Origin: Bacteroidaceae bacterium | Lineage (GTDB): Bacteria; Bacteroidota; Bacteroidia; Bacteroidales; Bacteroidaceae | Length of the DNA: 64,000 nucleotides | Assembly: GCA_017470525.1 (NCBI GenBank) | Contig: JAFUYM010000027.1 | Location: 1-64,000, forward strand | Reading direction: 5' to 3' | Shown: positions 8,210 through 15,660 of the stretch, piece by piece | How the letters are laid out: each line of letters starts with the position of its first letter | How positions within the stretch are numbered: the stretch's first letter is position 1 | The notes under the pieces: model-generated | The model's database searches: none | Told to the model about the DNA's origin: nothing | What the model saw: only the letters and a program-made list of their open reading frames with translations | Program-made: the position numbers and the translations under genes

Positions 8210-10117
8210 TTAGGAGTTCGGTATTTCCACGATGAACCGGACTCCTTCTTTGTAGTCGGGGTCGAGAATCATTGAGCCGCCAAGATTCTTGGCGTGTTGA
8301 AGAGTTAATCCGAGTCCTAATCCAAGTCCTTCGCTGAAATTGTCGAGTTTGACGAAAGGTTCAAATACATGTTCGCGTTCCTCTTCGGGAATGCCTGGTC
8401 CATGGTCTTCGATGGTGAAACGAATCACATCGTCAGTCATGTGGACATCGAAGTTGACAGCACCTTCTGATGCAAACTTCTTAGCGTTGATGAGCAGTTC
8501 GCGCAACACTCTGTGCAGGTAGAGACTGTTGGAGCGAATGTAATGCTCCGTCGGCAAATTGGTCGTGTAGTTCAATATGGTCTCGTGCGGAGTCTTCTCA
8601 TTGAAGTCGTCAATGGCTTCGTTAATGACGGCGTTGAGTTCCACTTCCTTTGTGATGTCCAATTTCTTCTGGGCGCCTCTCCACGTTACATCAAAGAGCA
8701 TGTGTGCCATTCTTTTGATAGTGAAGGCGTTTTGGCTCATAGCCTTGATGGATTTTTCCACTTCTTCTTTCGGAATGGAGTCATACGTTTTTTGCAACAC
8801 TTGCATGAAGCCAGCGATGATGTTGAGCGGAGTGCGTATCTGGAGTGCCATTTCGTGAACGAAATTGTCCTTACGTTTGTCAGCCTCGATTGCCAGTTGG
8901 TTTGCCTTGATGAGTTCCTCGTTCCGTTTCTCCGTCTCTTCGTTCACCCTCTGTATGTTGGTCACGTGCTCGTTGATGGTTTTCTGCATGGCGGCAAAGC
9001 CGTTCTGCAAGTCACCCACCACATCCTTGCGGTCGCTGCGTGGAATCTGCTCGTCAAAGTTCCCTTCGGCAATGTGGTGTGCTTGCTGTGCCAAGCGGTC
9101 GAGTGGCTCGATGTAGTGCTTGATACTCTTTCGGCAGATGAAGAGCATGAGCAGCAAGCCAATGAGCAGGATAGGTGTGACGATGTAGGTCAATGTGTTG
9201 TAGGCAGAATAGATGTCTTCTTCAGGGCACACCAGTGCAATGCTCCATCCTGTGTGCTCCACAGGGCGATAGAACACCGTGCTGGTTGTCCCGTCGATGT
9301 CCACTAGTGCGTTTCCCGTCTTTCCACTTGTCATGTCCTTGCCCAGTTTCTCAATGTCGGGATGCTCTTTGGGATTGAAGGAACTGGAGATGCTTTGGTT
9401 GATGAGTCGCAGGCGGTCAGGGTGTACGAAATAGTGTCCGTCCGACCCCAGCATGATACAATAGGAGTGAGGGTAAGGCTTTTCTGCCGAAACGGTGTTG
9501 GAAATCCATTCAATGGAGAGGTCGGTGGCGATGACTCCGATGAAGCGTCCTTCTCGTGAGTACAGGGGCTTACAGTAGGAGGCAATCATGACAGGAGAGG
9601 AAAGGGTGCCTTCGTTGAAGTCATTGTAGGGGTCCACCCAGCATGCATTCCCTTTCTCTTTTGGAGTCTTGTACCACACTTTCTCATAGTAATTGTAATC
9701 CCCTTCGATGGCGGTCTCCGTCTTGTTGCCTTCCCTGATGGTGTAAACGGAAAATCGTCCATTCTGTTGTGGCAGGATGTCGGGCTCCAGGGTGATGGAG
9801 CATCCGTTGATGTTGGGATTCAGTTCCACTACGCGGCTGGTGTAGTTGGACAGCGAGTCGGGAGTCAGATTGGTTGCTGCCAATTCGCAAATGTTGTCAG
9901 TGGCAGTTTCCACCTCCGTCAGGTATTTGACCACCCGTAGTGCCGTGTTGTCCAGCAGGTGGGTGGCACGTTCTGTCGCCTCTTGCCTCACCAGTTGTCG
10001 TGAACGTTCAAACAGAAAGCCCAGACAGAGGATGAACATGAGGAGTACCATGCCCAAGATGCCGAGACTGAGTTTCAGCGACAGAGAGTGGGTGATATTT
10101 GTGTATGGATTTTTCAT
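8210..10117 (-). CDS. dCACHE-HAMP sensor with histidine-kinase-like module lacking the canonical phospho-histidine
   Basis: 635 residues: transmembrane helix near residues 12-35, extracytoplasmic double Cache-like domain (about 40-300), second helix (about 311-328), HAMP (about 329-385), coiled coil (about 386-415), DHp-like region, then a HATPase domain. ATP-binding elements look intact: N544 in LLINAKKF, DHGPGIPEEE at 571-580 and the glycine run at 597-604. The X-region reads HEMALQIRTPLN at 421-432; where kinases have H in HEIRTPLN, this protein has L425. A histidine sits four residues earlier (H421). ATGA overlap with the upstream twin sensor indicates translational coupling. No response regulator is adjacent. 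Confidence 0.85.
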   Translation of the reverse strand: MKNPYTNITHSLSLKLSLGILGMVLLMFILCLGFLFERSRQLVRQEATERATHLLDNTALRVVKYLTEVETATDNICELAATNLTPDSLSNYTSRVVELNPNINGCSITLEPDILPQQNGRFSVYTIREGNKTETAIEGDYNYYEKVWYKTPKEKGNACWVDPYNDFNEGTLSSPVMIASYCKPLYSREGRFIGVIATDLSIEWISNTVSAEKPYPHSYCIMLGSDGHYFVHPDRLRLINQSISSSFNPKEHPDIEKLGKDMTSGKTGNALVDIDGTTSTVFYRPVEHTGWSIALVCPEEDIYSAYNTLTYIVTPILLIGLLLMLFICRKSIKHYIEPLDRLAQQAHHIAEGNFDEQIPRSDRKDVVGDLQNGFAAMQKTINEHVTNIQRVNEETEKRNEELIKANQLAIEADKRKDNFVHEMALQIRTPLNIIAGFMQVLQKTYDSIPKEEVEKSIKAMSQNAFTIKRMAHMLFDVTWRGAQKKLDITKEVELNAVINEAIDDFNEKTPHETILNYTTNLPTEHYIRSNSLYLHRVLRELLINAKKFASEGAVNFDVHMTDDVIRFTIEDHGPGIPEEEREHVFEPFVKLDNFSEGLGLGLGLTLQHAKNLGGSMILDPDYKEGVRFIVEIPNS

Positions 10118-11595
10118 GAGGGCTTCTTCTGTAAGCGTTTGTTCATAATGTCAACCTGATGCGAAATGGTTTCGATGTGTTCCATTACGGTTTCCGCCAG
10201 CGGCGTGATTTCTTCCTGCGTCATGTTCGGGAATTTCTCCTGAATTTCTTCCATCGTGCTCTCAATCATCTTTGTGGGCAGAACCATCTTGTCGGCTATC
10301 TTGTGGAGCACTTCGTCTTTTGCCTGATTCACTTCCTGTGTCCTTGCATAGACGGCACTCAACGACGCATTTCTCTCCTTCAGAGCATCAGAAAGTTGGC
10401 TGATTCTCTTGATATGCTTTGTCAGCGACTGCTGCATGATGCTGAAACTGTTTTGCAGTGTGCCGACTTCATCTTTTCTTGATGTGTGCTTGATGCCCTG
10501 CTCAAAATAGCCTCCTGTCATGCGTCGTGTCGAACGAGCCAGCATGTTGAGCGGTCGCAGTTGTGTGGTGATGAACATGATGCAGAAGACGAAAATGATG
10601 ATCAGCCCGATGGCGGCAATGATGATGATTTGTGTCTTCAGTTTTTCGTTGGAAGCGAAGACGTCACTCTTCGGGCAGACGATGCAGAGACTCCAGTGGC
10701 CATTGTTCAGCGGCAGGTAGAAGATGTAACTGTCCTCACCGTACATATTGACCTCACCCACACCTCTTTCGCCTTCCAGCATGTTCTTGGCGATTTCGTT
10801 GATGCGTTGGTCTGGAATGTCCTTTATTACGTCTTTCAGCATTGTGTGGTAGAGCCTTGTGCTGTTGGGATGGATGATGTATGTGCCTTGCACTCCAATC
10901 ATGGTGCAGTAGGAGTTCGGGTAGGGCTTCGTGCTCAGCACGGTGTTCGACAGCCAATCCACCAGCACGTCGGTCGAGAGGACTCCCACGACCCTGCCTG
11001 TCTTGTCGTGAATCGGCATGCAGCATGCAATGGTGGCTGAGAGAATCGTGTCAGTCGGTGCATGAGGACGCACCCAGCATGTAGTGTTCTCCTGTTTGGG
11101 GATGAAGAATCGGTTGTGACCCATGTAGGGAAGTCCACTGATGACTCTTGGCTCAATCTCCATTGGATTGTGGTGGGTCACGATGCTGTCTCCTTGTCCT
11201 TTTGCCGTGTATGAATAGGTGTAGAAGAGTTCGCCCCTTTGTGGATAGAAATTCGGCTCGAAGGCGATGGCGCATCCCACGATATTGCGGTTGTTCCTCA
11301 CGATTTCACGCGAATAGCCAACCATTGCATCGGGGTTGTCCAGATGGTGCTCGATGTTCCAAGCCGTTCCGTTGGCCGCCACTTCCACCTCATGCAGCAG
11401 GTTGTCGATGCGCAATGCTGTGCCGTTCAGAGTCACTTCGGCTTTTGCCAGCGATTCCCTTTCGATGAGCCCTTGTGTCACCTTGAACATGATGGTGAGC
11501 ACCACCACCACAAGGATGGTGACAGAGCCAACCACCCATCCGCTCAATCTGACGGAAAGGCCTCTTCTTTGAAAGAATTTGAAAGGAATACGCAT
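10114..11595 (-). CDS. dCACHE-HAMP signalling protein without kinase ATPase domain
   Basis: 493 residues, paralogous to the downstream sensor over the Cache, HAMP and coiled-coil parts (shared KPYPNSYCTM or KPYPHSYCIM, CWVRPHAPTD or CWVDPYNDFN). Helix 1 is at about 18-38 and helix 2 at about 322-345, with HAMP after it. The C-terminus contains a DHp-like helix pair (H431 in DEVLHKIADKMVLP aligning with H421 of the neighbour) and stops; no ATP-binding domain exists. It is first in the operon and shares ATGA with the next gene, so a heteromeric sensor pair is plausible (inference). The promoter is at 11715-11745 and the leader carries four 11-bp repeats. Confidence 0.82.
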   Translation of the reverse strand: MRIPFKFFQRRGLSVRLSGWVVGSVTILVVVVLTIMFKVTQGLIERESLAKAEVTLNGTALRIDNLLHEVEVAANGTAWNIEHHLDNPDAMVGYSREIVRNNRNIVGCAIAFEPNFYPQRGELFYTYSYTAKGQGDSIVTHHNPMEIEPRVISGLPYMGHNRFFIPKQENTTCWVRPHAPTDTILSATIACCMPIHDKTGRVVGVLSTDVLVDWLSNTVLSTKPYPNSYCTMIGVQGTYIIHPNSTRLYHTMLKDVIKDIPDQRINEIAKNMLEGERGVGEVNMYGEDSYIFYLPLNNGHWSLCIVCPKSDVFASNEKLKTQIIIIAAIGLIIIFVFCIMFITTQLRPLNMLARSTRRMTGGYFEQGIKHTSRKDEVGTLQNSFSIMQQSLTKHIKRISQLSDALKERNASLSAVYARTQEVNQAKDEVLHKIADKMVLPTKMIESTMEEIQEKFPNMTQEEITPLAETVMEHIETISHQVDIMNKRLQKKPS

Positions 11596-11625
11596 GTGCA
11601 GACTTTTTTGTACAATTTTTTAATT

Positions 11626-11669
11626 CAATGCTCATCCGATACTCATCCAATGCTAAACCAATGTTAATA
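11626..11669. repeat. Four-copy 11-bp repeat in the leader of the dCACHE operon
   Basis: Units begin at 11626, 11637, 11648 and 11659: CAATGCTCATC, CGATACTCATC, CAATGCTAAAC and CAATGTTAATA, an exact 11-bp period. They lie between the predicted promoter and the start codon, so they are transcribed (on the minus strand). A protein- or RNA-binding role is possible. Confidence 0.7.
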
Positions 11670-11714
11670 GTCGAGTACTATTATTATATATTATGTGGGT
11701 CGAAAAAGCGACCA

Positions 11715-11745
11715 CAAAAGTAGTGCTTTATTTTCTTTTCACAAA
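11715..11745 (-). promoter_or_regulatory. Sigma-ABfr-type promoter for the dCACHE operon
   Basis: Minus-strand TACTTTTG at 11715-11722 and TTTG at 11742-11745 with a 19-bp spacer; about 110 nt of leader precede the start codon at 11595. Confidence 0.55.
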
Positions 11746-11822
11746 AAAAAACAGGAAAAAAATGCTGTTTTGTACGAAAAAAGGCAATTTCCCCTATTGG
11801 GAACCTTGCCCTTTTAAATTCC

Positions 11823-13433
11823 TTATGGGTGTGTCTTTCTGAACTCGTCCAACTGCTTGAAGCAGTGGCGGTCGATGATTTCCTCCAACTTTCGGTCATG
11901 GTTGTGGTGGATGGTGGGTCTCGTGCCACCCAACTCCATCAGTTCGCCGTTCTCGGCCGTATAGGGTTTCCAGTTAGGACGCCAATCGGCAGGATACCTC
12001 TCTTCTCCGAGGTTGGGATTGCCGTCGTGGGCAAATTTTGCCCATACCGCACTCATGTAGTTCGCCCATTCTTGGTTCTTGTCGATGCAGGTTCCTGCCA
12101 ACTGCTCTTGATAGTGATGCACAACATTGAAGCAATATTTCAGTTCGGCACCATGTGCAGAACCCTTGAAGTCGTTGTTGCGTGAAACATCGTTCACGGT
12201 GAACATATACATATAGGTGTCAGCCTTGCGCTTGCCGCCAATGGCGTCAGCCGTGATGAGGGTCTTGGGTCGGAAGAGCCAGTCGATGCTCAGCAAGTCT
12301 TGGGGCAGGGTTTCTGTCGATTCTGCTCGGAGCGGATAAGCCTTCTTGAATGCCTCAATGTAGGCATCTGTTTCGTCACCAAAAGTTCTTTGCAATTCTT
12401 CACGCGCTTGCTCCATCGTCATGGGTTGATTGTAACGCTGGCGTTGCAGTTCGTTGAATGTCGTGCCAATCATGATGGGGATGTTATCGCTGAAGTCGGC
12501 AAAGCCTGGTTGGAACGGCTGCTGCACCACATCCTCGCCATCAGGAGTGGGGCCGAATCCCCACATCATCGGCGTGCCAGGACGGCGGGTGCCGATGCTG
12601 GCTGCCATGGCACGTTGACCGGCTGCATAGAGTTCATTGTAAGGCACATCCCTGATTTTGTCCACCTCTGCCTTGCTGATACCTAATTCCTTCAGCACAG
12701 CCTCGCCCAGTTCTTCGGTCATCGCCTTCGTGTTCACGTTCAGGATGGTGCCGCTCATGATGATTGCTTTGTGGAAGAGTCCTTTTGCAGGAGGCATGCA
12801 GAGCAGGGTGCCCACTTTGCCGCCACCGCCCGACTCACCGAAGATGGTCACGTTATTGGGGTCGCCACCAAAACTCTTGATGTTGTCACGCACCCATTGG
12901 AGTGCCTGCACCACGTCGAGCATGCCCACATTGCCGGAATGCTTGTATTTCTCGCCGCAAGTGGAGAGGTCGAGGAATCCCAAGATGTTCAGACGGTGAG
13001 CCACACTCACCACCACCACGTCCTTCTTTGCCAGGCACATGCCCGGATCCCATGCAGGTGTTCCGCTGTCGAAACCGCCTCCATGCAGCCACACCATCAC
13101 GGGTTTCTTTCCTTTGCGGGCGGTTGTCCACACGTTCAGCGCACAGCACTGCTCCGACATCTCATCCTCCGACATCGGGCGGTTCGTCTGCTGCATCGCC
13201 TGTGGTCCCCAGTGGTCGCACACTCTCACGTCCTTCCACTTCTCCACAGGCAGTGGAGGCATGCACCGCTCCACCTTTGCGTAGGGGATGCCCAACCAAG
13301 CCATTGTGCCTTCTTGCATGATGCCCTTCACTATTCCCGACTTTGTACTGACCACCAGTTCGTTCTCATTCTGTGCCACGCACACCATCGTCATGCATAC
13401 TGCGATGATTGCCAATATCAGTTTAGTCTTCAT
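11823..13433 (-). CDS. Secreted type-B carboxylesterase/lipase (alpha/beta hydrolase)
   Basis: 536 residues from ATG 13433; an upstream in-frame start at 13499 would overlap the promoter. The N-terminus MKTKLILAIIAVCMTMVCVA is a signal peptide. Type-B carboxylesterase hallmarks follow: oxyanion segment VWLHGGGFDSGTP, nucleophile elbow TIFGESGGGGKVG (Ser in GESGG), and catalytic histidine in GSAHGAELKYCF. The GESGGGGK form, with a fourth glycine in place of the usual alanine, occurs in Bacteroidetes members. Probably a periplasmic or cell-surface ester hydrolase of unknown substrate. Monocistronic: promoter just upstream, convergence with nothing downstream except the dCACHE operon promoter region. 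Confidence 0.88.
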   Translation of the reverse strand: MKTKLILAIIAVCMTMVCVAQNENELVVSTKSGIVKGIMQEGTMAWLGIPYAKVERCMPPLPVEKWKDVRVCDHWGPQAMQQTNRPMSEDEMSEQCCALNVWTTARKGKKPVMVWLHGGGFDSGTPAWDPGMCLAKKDVVVVSVAHRLNILGFLDLSTCGEKYKHSGNVGMLDVVQALQWVRDNIKSFGGDPNNVTIFGESGGGGKVGTLLCMPPAKGLFHKAIIMSGTILNVNTKAMTEELGEAVLKELGISKAEVDKIRDVPYNELYAAGQRAMAASIGTRRPGTPMMWGFGPTPDGEDVVQQPFQPGFADFSDNIPIMIGTTFNELQRQRYNQPMTMEQAREELQRTFGDETDAYIEAFKKAYPLRAESTETLPQDLLSIDWLFRPKTLITADAIGGKRKADTYMYMFTVNDVSRNNDFKGSAHGAELKYCFNVVHHYQEQLAGTCIDKNQEWANYMSAVWAKFAHDGNPNLGEERYPADWRPNWKPYTAENGELMELGGTRPTIHHNHDRKLEEIIDRHCFKQLDEFRKTHP

Positions 13434-13474
13434 GCCCAATAGTTTTAGTTTTGTTCTTTTCGATTTTGTCGGGG

Positions 13475-13505
13475 CAAAGTTACGATTAAGTGAGCACAAA
13501 ACAAA
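13475..13505 (-). promoter_or_regulatory. Sigma-ABfr-type promoter for the carboxylesterase
   Basis: Minus-strand TAACTTTG at 13475-13482 and TTTG at 13502-13505, spacer 19 bp. It fixes the start at 13433 rather than 13499. Confidence 0.6.
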
Positions 13506-13734
13506 ATAAAATCCTTTTTATTTTTATTGTCGAGCGTGAGTAACTTGGGCAGAGCCAAAGTTGCGATGACATGAGCAAAGGTCCCCAATAACTAAAACGC
13601 AACTTTCGAAAGTTTTTTGGAACGACGGAAACAATGTGAATTTACCTAAAGAATCTACATTCTTTACAGATTTTAACATTCGAAATTTACTCATTTGCCA
13701 TCTTCACTTTACAAAAACTGCCCCAAAGCATCAT

Positions 13735-13994
13735 TGTGCCATCCCTTTGACACACCTCTTGGCACACCCGAAACCCTTTATCCATCGGCATTTCAGGGCA
13801 CTTGTGCCAATGTGCCATCCTATTTCTGCCTACTCTCCTTCAGATTATCACATTCCCCCTTCCACAACAACACCTTGAAAAATTTCTCCTAATTCCAAAA
13901 ATACGTGGAACATTGGCACACACTGAAACAACATACTTAATATCAATTAGTTACAACCGTAAATTTGTGCCATGGACTGTGCCATCCTGTGCCA
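13735..13994. repeat. Cluster of TGTGCCA words in a gene-free gap
   Basis: The gap 13506-14345 has no credible gene. Within it TGTGCCA or its complement TGGCACA occurs eight times: forward near 13735, 13804, 13811, 13965, 13978 and 13988, reverse near 13759 and 13913; three forward copies extend to TGTGCCATCC. The rest is AT-rich with pyrimidine tracts on the plus strand. No function assigned; regulatory cluster or remnant of an element. Confidence 0.6.
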
Positions 13995-14073
13995 AAAATA
14001 CCCCCAGTTTTTACCACTTTCACCTATTTTTTCCTCTCTTTCACGTCGCTCCAACTCCTCAAAACACCCGCCT

Positions 14074-14084
14074 CCCCCCCCCCC
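14074..14084. repeat. Homopolymer of eleven C
   Basis: Eleven consecutive cytosines, followed by GTTTTT, in the gene-free gap about 290 bp ahead of the mdh promoter. The tract is slippage-prone; no coding frame crosses it. Confidence 0.8.
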
Positions 14085-14345
14085 GTTTTTAAACTTTTTT
14101 CACTATCCATTCCCTTAAAATTCCATCCCCTGTTTTACTCTACACCCACCAACCTCACGAGCCTCGTGGGTGTATGCTCACGAACTGTGTGAGTGCAAGC
14201 CCAACGCACACGGTAAACAGGGCATTGAGACCCTTTGAATCAAGAGAGGCGGAAGATATTTGCCCCTTGAACTTGTCAAACTTTCCGTTTTTGGGGCTTG
14301 AATAAAAAGAAAGTGGTGCTCTTTTCAAGAAAACCGTGAGTTTTA

Positions 14346-14377
14346 TTTGTTTGTGTCGGAGAAAAGAATTATTTTTG
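14346..14377 (+). promoter_or_regulatory. Sigma-ABfr-type promoter for mdh
   Basis: TTTG at 14346-14349, 20-bp spacer, TATTTTTG at 14370-14377; leader of about 80 nt to ATG 14464. Confidence 0.6.
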
Positions 14378-14463
14378 CATAAACATTCATGCAACATTTA
14401 TCTTCGATTTCAAACGATGCGAAAGCGAATTTTGTATAACGCTTAAATAAATAATATAGTATT

Positions 14464-15462
14464 ATGGCATTTTTAACTGACGACAAACTCGTGATTGTAG
14501 GTGCTGGTGGCGCTATCGGCTCTACGATGGTTCAGTTGGCTCTGACAATGAGGCTGACTCCCAATGTGTGTCTTTATGACGTGTATGCTCCAGGTATGGA
14601 GGGTGTGATGGAAGAGATGTTCCATTGCGGTTATGACGGTGTGAACTTGACTGCCACCACCGATGTGGCTGAGGCTTTCAAGGATGCGAAGTACATCATC
14701 TCTTCGGGTGGCGCACCACGTAAGGCTGGCATGACCCGGGAGGACCTCTTGGCTGGCAACTGCAAGATTGCTGAGGAACTGGGCAAGAACATCAAGACTT
14801 ACTGCCCCGACGTGAAGCATGTGACGGTGATTTTCAACCCTGCCGACCTGACAGGTCTCGTAACGCTGCTGTACTCTGGTCTGAAACCAGGTCAGGTGAC
14901 TACGCTGGCAGCCCTCGACTCAACCCGTTTGCAGTCGGCTCTCGCCAAGAAGTTTGGTGTGAAGCAGTATGAGGTGACGGGCTGTGCTACATACGGCGGT
15001 CACGGTGAGCAGATGGCTGTGTTTGGCAGTGCTGTGAAGGTGGCTGGCAAGCCTCTCAACGAACTGATTGGCACACCTGCACTTCCTGAAGAGGAGTGGG
15101 AGCAGTTGAAGGTGGCTGTGACGAAGGGTGGTGCGAAGATTATCGAACTTCGCGGACGTTCTTCTTGGCAAAGCCCTGCCTTCTGCTCTGTAGAGATGAT
15201 TCGCTCGGTGATGGGCGGCGAGAAGTTCCGTTGGCCAGCAGGTACTTACGTGAACAACGAGAAGTACAACCACATCATGATGGCAATGGACACCACGCTC
15301 GACACGAACGGCTGCACCTACAAGATGCCTACTGGCACTCCTGAGGAGTTGGCTAAACTGGATGCATCTTACGAGCACCTGTGCAAGATGCGTGACGAAC
15401 TCGTGACGCTGAACATCGTGCCTCCAATTTCGGAGTGGAACAAGATTAATCCAAACCTCTAA
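14464..15462 (+). CDS. mdh: Malate dehydrogenase (NAD-dependent), Bacteroidetes type
   Basis: 332 residues, family-typical length. N-terminal Rossmann motif VIVGAGGAIGSTM (about residues 10-22). Substrate-binding and catalytic segments are present: GGAPRKAGMTREDLLAGN (about 81-98), FNPADLTGLVT (about 124-134), LDSTRLQ (about 155-161) and catalytic-loop histidine in YGGHGEQM (about 179-186). Interconverts malate and oxaloacetate; in Bacteroidales this step belongs to the fumarate/succinate branch of fermentation. It has its own promoter and is followed by a long inverted repeat, so it is probably monocistronic. Codon use shows the strong bias of a highly expressed gene (for example CTGs and AAGs). 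Confidence 0.93.
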   Translation: MAFLTDDKLVIVGAGGAIGSTMVQLALTMRLTPNVCLYDVYAPGMEGVMEEMFHCGYDGVNLTATTDVAEAFKDAKYIISSGGAPRKAGMTREDLLAGNCKIAEELGKNIKTYCPDVKHVTVIFNPADLTGLVTLLYSGLKPGQVTTLAALDSTRLQSALAKKFGVKQYEVTGCATYGGHGEQMAVFGSAVKVAGKPLNELIGTPALPEEEWEQLKVAVTKGGAKIIELRGRSSWQSPAFCSVEMIRSVMGGEKFRWPAGTYVNNEKYNHIMMAMDTTLDTNGCTYKMPTGTPEELAKLDASYEHLCKMRDELVTLNIVPPISEWNKINPNL

Positions 15463-15473
15463 TTGAGTTTTTT

Positions 15474-15640
15474 AACAACGAATTTAGCGAATTAAACGAA
15501 TTTCTTTTAATCGGCGTAGCCAATTATAAAAATCAAATGCCGCAGGCGGCGACGAATCAAACGAATGGTATTTGTTTCCATTCGGTGCACCGAAGGTGCA
15601 TTCCATGCTGAGATTCGTTTAATTTGTTAAATTCGTTGTT
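15474..15640. repeat. Long inverted repeat between mdh and tamB
   Basis: 28-bp arms at 15474-15501 and 15613-15640 match at 26 of 28 positions after complementing; the arms themselves are built of reiterated GAATTnnnCGAATT-like words. The 111-bp interior holds smaller GC-rich hairpins (GCCGCAGGCGGC at about 15538-15549, TCGGTGCACCGA at about 15582-15593). No open frame. Could be a terminator complex or a small non-autonomous element. Confidence 0.75.
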
Positions 15641-15660
15641 ATAAATCAATTCTGTTGTTT

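Noticed and set aside
13802-14192. Short open frames in the 13.5-14.4 kb gap
   Set aside because: Pro/Thr/Phe-rich translations of pyrimidine tracts with no start context or family resemblance.
15474-15640. Insertion sequence ends
   Set aside because: The inverted repeat has no transposase, no visible target duplication and only 111 bp inside.
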